DNA of 64,000 nucleotides. It comes from Macrotrachela quadricornifera (taxonomy: Eukaryota; Rotifera; Eurotatoria; Philodinida; Philodinidae). Under the pieces are notes generated by a model. It made no database searches and was not told the DNA's origin. It saw only the letters and a list, made by a program, of their open reading frames with translations. Of the stretch, positions 1 to 11,100 are shown piece after piece. Within the stretch, counting starts at the first letter, position 1. Each line of letters opens with the position of its first letter. The stretch is taken from assembly GCA_022393335.1 (NCBI GenBank), contig JAJEKB010001195.1, forward strand, positions 552,789 through 616,788. Direction: 5' to 3'. Both the position numbers and the translations under genes were made by a program.

Positions 1-2677
1 CATTAGGTGGTTGTGGATTAGCTGCTTATCATCGATGGGATATATATAAAAATGATGCTGGACTTTTTTTTGCTTATAATATTCCAAGTTTTTTTGTTGG
101 TTTTATTGCATTTGTACTTTTATTTACACTTTCATCATTTTGGTTTTATCATTGTGGATTAGCAATGAATGGTACAACAACAAGAGAAGATATTAAATTT
201 CAAAGACATTCAAAAGAAAATGGTATGCCACAAGATTCAAAATGGAAAAATTTAATTATTGCATGGTGTGCTCCATTACCACCAACGTTAGTTGTTTTTT
301 GAAATTATTTATTTAAAATTACTTTTTTGTTTTTAAAGAGTTAATTGGAATGAATTATATGATAAAGATCATTATAAAAATCAAGAAATAATTTATAAAC
401 GTTTACGTCCAACATTATTGAGTAATACATTAGTTGTACCAATAGAAAAAGTTCGTGAACATATTCGAGATCTAGCAGCAAATGATTATTTCGGTTTAAA
501 ACAACAAGTTGAAGCATTTCATCAAACTACACAAGCATCAACAAATATATTAGAGCATCAATCATCATTAATTCATGTTGATGCAATTAATCATCTTCAA
601 ACATATACGATTGAAGTATATTGAATATATAATCTCTATATATTTACTTAGTTTTCCAATTTCTAGATTAAATCTATTGGTAATAATCAAATCGATGCTC
701 GATATTTATTAATTGAAGGTAATAAATACGAAAAACTAAATATCAATCTAAAATCTTTCTATAGCTGTATATCAAACAAATATATCGACATTTTGGGATA
801 TAATATGGTCACGACATGTCTCATCAATTGTTATGCTATATGAACTAACAGAAAATGTACGCAAAAAAAAGAAGATAAATTATTTAAACTATATTCTCTA
901 TTTTTAGAATCTTTTAATTCAATATTGGCCAGATGAAAATAATCCTTCAATAAAAATTGATGATAAATATCAAATAGATTTTCTACGAAAAATAGTTCAA
1001 TTAGATATTGAAAAATTTCAATTTCAAATACAAAAAGTTAAAAGAAAAAAATATAAATTTAAAAAAAAAACAAAATTTCTTTTATTTAGATAAATGAAAA
1101 TGAAACTCGTATTATTGAACATTTTCAAATAAAAGGTTGGACTGAAACAATGTTTACTATCGATCCTATTTCATTATTACGTCTTCAATATATACTTCAT
1201 CAAAAGAATAAAGAAGAAGAAATGCATAATGTTAATCCAGGAGTTATTACTATACATTGTTGGTAAGAATTTCCATTCAAAAAAAAAAAATAATTATTTA
1301 AATTTTTTTTTTTTTGCATTAATTATTTTAGTGAAATCAATACACGAGCTGTTGCTTATATGGCAATTGATATTAATCGACGTTTATTAGTTTGGCATCG
1401 TTTCATTAATATATTAAATACAATAACACAATTAAATGAACAATTACCAATGTGTTTAATGAATGACGTAAGAAAAAATAATTTAATTTTCAAATAAAAT
1501 ATTCATTATTTTAGCATATGTTAATTATTATTTATACAACAATATTGTATCTTGTGACATGGAATTATTCACCTGATATAACAACATTACAAACATTAGA
1601 TCGATATGTAAAAAATTTACTTCAGGATAAATTTGCACAATATGATCCTAGTCTATTATCTAAACAATTTCAAGTAAATTAAAACAATTTTTTTTTCAGT
1701 TAAAGTATTTCTTTTTTTTTATTATAGGATTTTATAAACAATAGTTTGAAAGAACTTGATGCTATTATTCCATCAGGTATATTCATTTGAAAAAAAAACA
1801 AATCAACAGATGATTTGATATGGTTTTCTTGCTTTATTTAGATTTTGAAAATCCATATGTACCAACTGTTGTTGATCATAATATGATTTATTTCATTGAT
1901 GTAAGTAGAAAATTTCTTTTGTTTTTTTTTTGTAATAATTTTATTTAATTAATAAAAGAGTTATATTCATTCAAAAGTATTTATCTTAACAATTGGTCAA
2001 AATCATAATAGTATATTAAAAATAATGTCAGCATATAAAGTTCAACATTGTTTTTTATTTCAACAAAATAGTCATCAAGTAAATATATTATTTATTATTT
2101 CTATAGATTTTATTAAAAAACTAAAACAAGATTGTTTTTGTTTTTTATTAGAATATTGATTTAATTGAAAGCCAACAATTTAAATTAGATAGTAATTATC
2201 CAGGAAATGATTTTCGACGTTATTATCAATCGAATATTTGTATTTATCAACCAAGTAATTCAATTCGAAATATTCCATTATATAAACTTTCTATGTATAT
2301 TGAATATTTTGATCAACATAATCATATACCAATATTAATTTGTATTGAGTATGATTGAAATTTTTATATTTTATTTAAGTAGATTAAAATCATTTGTTTT
2401 TAGTGATGTTCGTGAAGGTGCGATTATTTGTCTCATTGCAAATTTAATGGAACAATTGAAAATTGATAATACAGCTGATGTTTATCATCAAGCAAGAAAA
2501 ATTGCATATTCATGTCCTGTTTTTCGAACAGAAGTAAGATAATTGATTATTATATTGATTTGTTGTAATTTATGGAATGTGTTTTTTTTTTGTAAATTAA
2601 TTTAGGAAGAATATGGAGCTATGTATGAATGGATTGCGAAATGGACAACAAATGATCTTCAAAATCAATCTAATTGA
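1..2677 (+). CDS. Receptor-type protein tyrosine phosphatase-like protein with degenerate catalytic domains, 5'-truncated by the window
   Basis: The gene is multi-exon and its 5' end lies outside the window. The visible exons start with a hydrophobic segment (FFVGFIAFVLLFTLSSFW, about 82-150). A juxtamembrane stretch and two PTP-like domains follow. Domain 1 is recognisable from the conserved flanks IIWSRHVSSIVMLYELTEN and YWPDENN (765-950). Its WPD loop reads WTE and its P-loop, spliced across the intron after 1263, reads HCCEINTRA. The Cys-X5-Arg spacing is kept, but the loop glycines and the acid Asp are lost. Domain 2 ends in DVREGAIICLIANL and EEYGAMYEWIAKW, and its signature cysteine region (about 2340-2425) does not fit Cys-X5-Arg. 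Exon edges 286/339, 615/667, 718/765 and 856/908 keep the frame. In the PTP family these losses usually mean a pseudophosphatase or phosphotyrosine-binding scaffold. That function is inferred. The stop is TGA at 2675-2677. Confidence 0.75.
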
Positions 2678-3199
2678 ATATTGTGATGAAACATTTAAGC
2701 CTGTGATAGATTGCATATGTTCTCTTTTTTTGATAGTCAGATTTAGATTTTAATGATGAGAGAAAAACAAAATTTTTATAAATTTGATTAATAAAATTTT
2801 TTTTTAAATTAATTTTTCAAGAGACTGCTGTTTAATTTATTTTTATTGATTTTTCAATCATGATACAAAAAAAAAAGATGTTTAATTATCTTTTTTTTTT
2901 ATGAATAATTATTTTTTATCTTCTCAATTGACGTCAGCATGACCTAGAATATATAAACAAATGCAAAATGTGATTAAAATATTAGAAGAATTTTCCTAAA
3001 AAAAAGATTTTTTTTTAATTAAATGTGAGTAATGTATTCTGAATAATATTTTAATAACCTTCTTATAAATTAGTACCTCATTCTCTACTAATTCTATATA
3101 CTTTTCCTTGATTTTAATATAAAAAAAGATAAATGATATATTTCCAAAAACTGATTAATGATGATTGATCCCTTGCCCACAATAAATTTTTTCTTATCA
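2678..3199. other. Intergenic AT-rich stretch
   Basis: Spacer between two convergent genes, dominated by A/T runs. I see no open frame with coding character and no structured repeat. Confidence 0.6.
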
Positions 3200-3539
3200 T
3201 CAATCAACATATTGAATGAATGATGTGTCTGAGAAATACAATTCAATATAACTTCTATAACTTACCAATGTCACGACGAGCCGAATAGCACATTGTTGAA
3301 CAAGCATTATTGCATAAATTAGTTGGAATACCACTTTGACTTTCATTTGTACAATAATCCATACATTGTGCAACACATTTTCGATCCGTTGGTTTTTGAT
3401 TATTCGAAGTCACGCATGGCGAAACTATTTAGAAAGAATAGAAATATATTATGTAAACTTATTTCTTTTTTTTTTGATACTATTACTTACAAAAAAGTAT
3501 TATAACAACGAGCCAAAGAAAGCATGATTGGAAGTTCAT
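3200..3539 (-). CDS. Small secreted cysteine-rich protein with paired CxxxCxxxC motifs
   Basis: This gene has three exons (3491-3539, 3266-3424, 3200-3228) and encodes 78 residues. I built it from the start ATG at 3539, GT/AG sites and a phase-1 intron at each junction. The first 17 residues, MNFQSCFLWLVVIILFF, look like a signal peptide. The mature part begins SPCVTSNN and carries two similar cysteine clusters, CVAQCMDYC and CNNACSTMC, about 13 residues apart. The only other mature cysteine is the SPC one near its start, giving seven in all. Two CxxxC-type clusters facing each other are typical of disulfide-stapled helical hairpins. I do not recognise a specific family, and no function is claimed. 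The last exon adds a short tail ending IQYVD. The reading frame is unbroken and the splice signals are good, so a real gene is likely even though each exon is short. Confidence 0.7.
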
Positions 3540-4647
3540 TTTAGCAGTGATATAATAAGGAAAAGAGTGCCCACAATATTCTCATTATCAATGTCTTCTT
3601 TTTTTTTTTTAAATACGCCTACAAAATAGAAAACAACACCTGTTTTTATACTCATAAGCATATTACAATATACTTTATTTCATATTATCAATCATAGAAC
3701 ATTTGTATATTAAATATTGTACGAAAATGTACTTTTGTTTTAGACATTTATTTTTGTATTCGTCTACTACTATTATTTCATTCAAAAATTACAATGTATA
3801 AATTTGTTTTTACAAACTTTAGTTAGTTGAAAATTTTCTAAGATAGACTAAAAGACACTTTATCTGATAAGAATTACATGTTTTATTCATAAATTTTTAA
3901 TTGATAGCAAGTGTATATTGCACTAAGATTAACTATAAATATTTATTCTAGTGAAGTTAATGATTGGCTATTTTGAATATTATATTTATCTTGAGTTATG
4001 ACTGTTTCATTTTATGACATATTCATAAAACACAATATGATGGTAGTGCAAATTTTGTTTTTATTGATGTTTCTAAAATCTATATGTATGATAGTAATGA
4101 TTGCTTTTATAACCGATCATGATATAAAAAATAAATATTTCATGTAAGAATTTGATTTTACATCTATCTGAAAACATAGATTAATGATTTAGTATCTCTG
4201 TTTACAATTTCAAATTTTTTTTGAACACTATATTTTAGTTAATAATTATTGATATGATTTAATTAAACAATTAGCTTTGACAATAAATCTATTTACATAT
4301 TTTGTTTGAATTAGATCCATATTAAATACTCTTTATGATACTAATTTAATAGCAAATGATATTATATTGATTAAGATCAAACACTTTTAATTGACAATAT
4401 TTTAAGATTTCAATATCTTTATTCTATAAAATGGATAAACTTGATATATAAAAAAAACGATAGTGCATGCTTCATATTTAAAAAAAAACAAGCAACTGAA
4501 TGTAAATTAATTTCTAATCATCGATTTATTTTTTCTATTAAATTATTATAAAAATGAAAGACATTAAATCAAATGGAAATTATAATCTTATAAAAAAATA
4601 AAGAACAAACGATATTGCACAAACCAAATATGAATCAAATTTCGTTT
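3540..4647. other. Intergenic AT-rich stretch
   Basis: Region between the 5' end of the small secreted protein gene and the 3' end of VPS26C. It is strongly A/T rich. I found no credible exon, RNA gene or repeat, and the promoter of the small secreted gene must lie in its left part. Confidence 0.6.
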
Positions 4648-7600
4648 TCAATAACGTGTTAATCGAAGTGGAAAATCTATCAATAAAAATAATACCAATA
4701 ATAATAAGAAAATAAAACAAAAAAAATCATAACTTACTCTCAGATACCATTCGATCATCACCAAAAACAAGAACAATACTTATTTCAAATTCTAAAATAA
4801 TAAAAAAAGATTCTTTTCATATCTTAAATATTTAAATAATTATACCAATTTTAAAATTAGTTGTTACTAAAGTAGGACATGTAAATGTTCTTGGAAAAAG
4901 CATCCAAATTGGAATAGGTATATTACGTCCAATATCACCATCACCTATTTGAATATTTTGGATTTCTGTTGCTAAAATAAAAGAATTTTTGATTTATAAA
5001 ATAAAATAAATCTTTACAATCTCTTGAAAATCCTTCTGCACAACCACATGTTTCAATACGTAAAAGTTGTACTTCAATTGATTTTATTGGCAATTCACTT
5101 TCTTCTACAATTAGCTAAATTATGAAAAATTTAAAAATAAATATTATTAAACTAACTAAAAAAAATCCACAAACCTCGCCAGAAAATGGATTGGTAATAA
5201 TACAACAAAGATTATCAAGATTACCCGATATTTTAAATTTTGGTACATCAATTTTCTATAAGAAAAAAATAAATCTTTCTTTTTATTTATTTACCCGCCA
5301 TTGAGAAAAAAAATTTTAAAAATTATATTAACAATTTTATCAAATAAAGAAAAATGCTTATTCATTACTTCATCACTCTATATGGCTTTATTGTAGTTTT
5401 CTCATTAACAAATAATCATTCATCATTAATCTTTATTATTAACAATATTAAATCACGAAATAAAATTTTATCTAATTCTATCACCTTTACTACAACTCGA
5501 ATAGCACATCATAATAACTATCATTCCGATATTTTATTACAATGGCTTCAACAATCTTCTTCTTCAAATGTTAATATTCGTTTATATATAATATTTAATA
5601 AAGATATATCATATAAAAAACTTTATAATCTTGCAAAACTACATCAACTTATCAAAGATATCTATAATCGTAATAATAAAAAACGAGTCTTAATTTCATC
5701 TATATCTTCAAGAAAATTATTACAAATATTAATCAATAAAAAAAATCAAACGACAAATAAAATCGAAACAAATCTTATAAACAATAGGAGAATTTATACG
5801 ACTCATTTAGTTTCTAAAAATGTTAATAATACAAAAATGAATCGAAATACAAATCAAACACGAATACGACGTGAATATTTAAGAGAAAATACAATTGATA
5901 ATGAAGATGATGCAAATGTTTATGGTAATGATGATGAAAAATATTTCAGAAATCAACCAGAAGAAATTACTGAACAAAGACAAAATTTTGATAGAGAATA
6001 TTATCTACCAATTGAAAGAAAATTTAGAATGAGTAAGTTAACATAGAAAAATTGAATTTTCAACTGATATATAAAGAACATTCCTAAGTAGATTAAAAAA
6101 ATATTCTCGAACGTAATCAATAAAGCATAATTCAAATAAGAATCTACAATAGTAAACTACGTGATAAGGCTTCTTTTTGTGATTCCAAATAAAATTATTG
6201 ATTGTGATTTGGAAAAAAAGTTCCGTAATCACGATCAAAATACTAATACTTTAAATCTGACAAATCCTATACTATTCATTACAGAACTAATAAACAAAGT
6301 GTACAAACTGTCTAAATATAGTTATTAAAAAAGTAAAATTGAAAAGTGAGAAAAAACAATAGAGTCAAATATTTGTTTCCTCACTTTTACTATCTAACTA
6401 TCATCGTTATCTTCATCCGCTGAATAGATTCAACACTATGCATTTTAAAAATCAATATTTAAACTAAGTGAAATAATTTTCACATATTTCTTTTAAACAA
6501 TAAAATAAAATTTATCATATAATTTATCTAAATTGCTTATTTTATTTAGAAGATAATAATGAATTATACGAGGACGGCATTGATCATATAAATCGTGCTC
6601 ATAATGAAAATGAACGTGATGCAGAAAAAACATTTATGCAGGTGTGTGCATTGTCCATTATTACTAACAGTATGTTAGGGATTTATTATAATTAAATAAT
6701 CATACATATCTATTTCTTATTTTAGAATGATGAAGAATTAATAAATTCGAATAGATTATCAAATAATGATAATAATGAACAATATTTTAAAATAAATTCT
6801 AATGAAAATGATCTTAATAATTATAAATCTATGTTAAAAAAACAACAACGAAATAGATATGTAAAAAATTATCTTGATAATGATTATTTTGATAAACAAG
6901 ATCATTATGAAAATGAAGATTAAATTTTCAATACATACATTTTGAATAGTTCTTATAGATTCTGATGTTATTTCAAATGCAGCTGGTTTTGTTACTGATT
7001 TCTCAGCAGCTAATTCATGTTCAGGACTATATTCAACATTAAATTCAATTTGTTTACTCATATCTTTTGAAAGAAATGTTCGTTTAACATCGACACGAAG
7101 AAAATACTATAAAAGAAAAAAGAAAATATATATATAAATTTTAAAAAATCATCTTGTTTCTTTTTTTTTTACTTGTATATTAACAAAAACTCCATGATAT
7201 GTTTCATATAATGATTTATTTGGTCGACCTTTTAAATGTATTTGAAAAGGAATTTCAGTTTTTAAATTTGAAATTTGTCCTGGTTTAGCTAATTCAATTG
7301 TTTGATTAATAAGTGTAACAGGCTATAAAATAAAATTTATTTTTCAAATAAACATATTTAAGTCTGCTTTTTGTTTTCTATTTACTTTTGTTGAATTATA
7401 AAATGCTTCAAAAACACCAACACTTTTACCACTTAAATGTAATTGAACAGAACCATCGACTGTTATCGAAATACCATTATGTTTGAATGATGTTGGTGTT
7501 GATATAATGACTGTACCTTGAATAATATCCTTTTAAGAAAAAAAAAAAACAAATCAATAAAATAAATAATATATTTTTAGTGTAATAAGTGTTCTTTATA

Positions 7601-7783
7601 AATATTGATCTTTAAAACAAATTTGAAATTTAAAAAAAATAAATAAATATATTTTAACTTAGTTATTTATACTAATTATAAATTAATTAATTTAATCAAA
7701 AGTTTGTTACTTTAAGAATTACTCACATTCTCGTTGTATGTTTTTGTATTTCGATTAAGACGAATATCAATCGAGGAAGACAT
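4648..7783 (-). CDS. VPS26C: VPS26C (DSCR3), retriever complex arrestin-fold subunit
   Basis: Nine exons (7727-7783, 7386-7529, 7173-7322, 6939-7106, 5175-5255, 5018-5114, 4846-4971, 4738-4791, 4648-4676) splice to 301 residues, close to the usual length of about 297. Family landmarks run in order. They are SGKSVGVFEAFYNS, YETYHGVFVNIQ, VPKFKISGNL, the run RIETCGCAEGFSRD, then TEIQNIQIGDGD and FPRTFTCPTLVTTNFK, and the C-terminal ENFPLRLTRY. VPS26C is the arrestin-like subunit of retriever, which with the CCC and WASH complexes recycles membrane cargo from endosomes. Intron 4 (5256-6938, 1,683 nt) is far longer than its neighbours because it contains a complete gene on the opposite strand. 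The start ATG lies 4 nt after a T-rich stretch ending TATAG, a possible trans-splice acceptor. The gene is divergent from the dynein gene, with 361 nt between the starts. Confidence 0.95.
5354..6923 (+). CDS. Nested intronic gene: predicted secreted, Asn/Asp/Glu-rich protein of unknown function
   Basis: This gene lies wholly inside intron 4 of VPS26C on the opposite strand. Three exons (5354-6032, 6550-6641, 6726-6923) join in frame to 322 residues. The splice sites are GTAAGT, then GTGTGT, with acceptors TTTATTTAG and TATTTTAG. The N-terminus (MLIHYFITLYGFIVVFSL) is hydrophobic and reads as a signal peptide or anchor. The middle, about residues 40-130, is moderately basic with helical-looking stretches such as KLHQLIKDIYNRNNKKR. 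The C-terminal half is low-complexity and charged, rich in Asn, Asp and Glu, ending HYENED. The stop codon at 6921-6923 is only 15 nt from the VPS26C exon edge at 6939, so its 3' UTR must overlap that exon in antisense. I do not recognise the family. The three-exon frame agreement argues against chance, although Asn/Lys-rich frames are common in AT-rich DNA. Confidence 0.65.
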
Positions 7784-8144
7784 TATTCTATATAAAAAAC
7801 TTCAAACGAATCTATGTAAAATGAATCAATGAAGAAGAGTTCTATAGGAATGGTTAAAATTTATTAATCCTAACGACCTCTATTTAAAAATTCTAAATAA
7901 AAAATTTTCATTTTGATTAATACAAAAAAAACCTTTTTTTTATTAAAATTTAAAAAAGATTTCCAATAAGAACAATAGTATTATTTGTTACTAGGTAACG
8001 GTAAATGTAAAATTTTGCATAATGGCACAATCATCGATTGCAATACAATAGACGAAAAGTGAAATTTCGAGAAAAATAAGAATTCATATGACCGTTTTCT
8101 ATTGAAGTTATATAACGAAATATTACTTATAGATTTTTATAAAG
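7784..8144. promoter_or_regulatory. Divergent promoter region between VPS26C and the dynein heavy chain
   Basis: This 361-nt segment separates two start codons pointing away from each other, so it must contain both promoters. Apart from the X-box-like palindrome at 7987-7999 it is A/T rich without clear motifs. Confidence 0.6.
7987..7999. promoter_or_regulatory. Putative RFX-type X-box
   Basis: The sequence GTTACTAGGTAAC is a perfect inverted repeat of the half-site GTTAC around a TAG centre. It lies 146 nt before the dynein start codon. RFX transcription factors bind X-boxes of the form GTNRCC-N(0-3)-RGYAAC upstream of ciliary genes. The match to each half-site is good but not perfect (GTTACT rather than GTTRCC). 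The position before a ciliary motor gene makes the assignment attractive. Binding is inferred. Confidence 0.55.
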
Positions 8145-11100
8145 ATGATGAATGGCAAAGATGGTTCTCCGCCAACAGCATCTAATCTTCGCAAGTCTAA
8201 TAAAGTAGTTTTACCTCAAATTCAACGACATCCAGCATATTTTGAAGATCCATACAAAAATTCGATATTATTTTCATTTAAACTAAAAGATAAACAAGAT
8301 GCAATGCTCAAACGGATCGTGTAAGTATAAAATCTATTCATTCTGTCATGAAAAATAATGTTCTTTTTTTTTTTTTGCTTTTAATTCTTATAAATAATTA
8401 ATTGATTGTGACATATTGCATTTCATTTAGTCTTGAGCATGCAAAACAAGAAGAACAAACTACACTTGAACCTTATGGTGGAAAATGTCGACCACGAGAA
8501 AAATCTCCCGAACATCCGAAAACGGTTTATTAAACTAAATTTTATTTTTCTATTAAAATATTTATTATTATTATTTTCAGTGTCTCAGCGAAGATCGAGC
8601 ACTTCGAGTGAGTTTTTAATTTGATCGGAAAATAGATTTTATTTTTTTATTTTATTAAAATAAAATAATAGACAAATTATTTATATATGAAAGATCGTGT
8701 TGGACATTTACCAATAACACCAGCATCAGATGAATCATTTAAACATATTATTGATCGTTTTATTGATAAAAAACTTAAAGAAGGTCCACAAATGAAAAAT
8801 GTTATGCAACGTATTGTTAATGAAACAAAAGTTTTATATGAAAGCAGTATGAAAAAAAGTCAATGTAAGCATTATATTGTATTAAATATTAATAAATATT
8901 TTATTATTAATAGTACAACATGTTCTTGTTGCACCGCATGTAAAAGGTTTAGAAAATGAAGCAGCTGGTCCACCACCTCCGGAACCTGTTGGATATGGTA
9001 ATTAAATAAAGAAAAATATTTTTAAATTACAAAATTTATCTATTATTATTTTCTTATGAATAGATTTTTCAAGTCCATGGGAAGATAGTTTTCAATCAAA
9101 TCGTGATTCAATTAAAGAAAATTTATATATTGTTCATCCAACTCATCGACAAGTACTTGAATTATGTAATAAAATACTTTCACCAAGAATTATGGTTGAT
9201 TTTAAACGAATAAGGTATATAGATTTAAATGTTTTATTGTTTTTTTTTATCAATGAAGTTTTAAATATTGATTTTATTTTTATTAAAAAATTTAATTTTG
9301 AATCGGATATATATATCCTTTTTTATTTTTATTTTAAAGATCATTAGGAGCAGTAGATTTTCCTCATTTACGTTCATTTATTGTTCGTGAAATCGAACGT
9401 AATGAAGATTATTTAAGTTCAAGTTGGTATCCACTTATTTGTCAAATATTTCAAAGTGGACAAGTTCAAGGTATATCATCAACACCAGAAAAACTCAATT
9501 GTTTTTATAATTCTATCAATACACTTGTTTCCAATCAAGTTTGTTTCAATATTTATTATTTTATACGAAAAATTTTTTTTATATTTTTAATTAGTTACGT
9601 GATCTTCTTGAACGAAGTATTGATATGTGGTGTTCTTTACTTCATCCAAAAGATCAAGATTATTTACCAATAATTAAAATTGATATTGTTCTTAATGAAG
9701 ATGAATCAACAATGAGTAAAATTGAATTTCAACCAAGTATATCAGAATTTATTGATGTACTTCGTTATGTTGTTGATAAAATTGCATTTTCAATAAATGG
9801 ACCTAGTAAAATACGTATATCAACAATTCAATCATTTTTAAATGGTGATGATAGTATTCCACTTGATACTCGTCTATCACAAACAGTTATTGATCGAGCT
9901 TATAAACAATTATCTGATATAACAGAATATTATTTTCAAGAACCAAAACAATTATTAAAAACATATGAAGATAAATATAATTATTTAATTGATGGACAAG
10001 CTCAAGCTGAAGTAGAAAAATTTAATTCAGAAAATCATACATTTGATGAATATACTCAAGTAAATAAATTTGAAAAAATAAATTTTATTATTATATATTT
10101 ATATTATTTAAGGAGCTTAGTCGCTATAATGATATTGTCAAACAAATAATGCTTGAACCAACAACTGTAGAATATCCATTAGTTCAGACAAATAGTGAAC
10201 AAGTTAAACAAGGTCTTATTGAAGCAGCTAGAAAACATCGTCAATCATTATTTGAAAAACTTGTTAATGATTATCGTAGAGAATGTCAAAGGTTTTTTGT
10301 TTTTTTTAGTTATAGAAATTTAATTATTTATACATATTTAAATTTTTTTTTAGTATTTGTGGAGAATTTGAAGCTATTAAACAACGTGCTTTAGCTAAAC
10401 CAGCAACTACTGCTGAATTGAATGATATTATTAAATATATTGATAATGCTAAAGGAGAAAAATCATTACATTTAACACAACGAATAAAAGTTTGTTTTTA
10501 TTTGAGTGAAAAATAAAAAATCACAGTTTTTTTTTTCTTTTGAATTTAGGAAGTTCAAAGACAAATGGAATATCTATTGGAAGAATATCTCTTTTCTGAT
10601 GAAGATATTCATTTAAATACTGAAACACTTTTATGGCCACGAAATATTGGACCAATATTTGATACAAATGATGAAGTAATTTTTATTAAGACGAAGATTA
10701 TCCTGAGAGTTATGAATTCCTATTCTTAATGAAAGTGATTTGTATTTCTTTCAAAATTGTAAATAGTTTTGTATGAATCTTAGTTCATAGTAAACTATTT
10801 TATAACTAGTCAAATCACAAGATTTAATGTATATTACTCAAAATTAGAATTTTTGTTTAATAATTATAACTTTAAAAGAGAAACTGATAGATAAGAACTA
10901 GAATTAAAACCTCGAACTATAACGAATATGAATATAGAAGAGATGTTCTACATATGTGCAAAATTCTTTAAAAGATCGAATAGCATTATCATTTATCTTT
11001 TCTGAGTATATTTATTTTTTTTATGCTTAATAGTGTAATGTACAGTTCTAAAAGAAGAAAACCAGAAAAGTTTAAAATTAATATAAAATTTTCTTTTTTA

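Noticed and set aside
1..300. TTTREDIK segment as a DHHC palmitoyltransferase TTxE motif
   Set aside because: No DHHC cysteine-rich domain is visible, and the exon splices in frame into PTP-like sequence.
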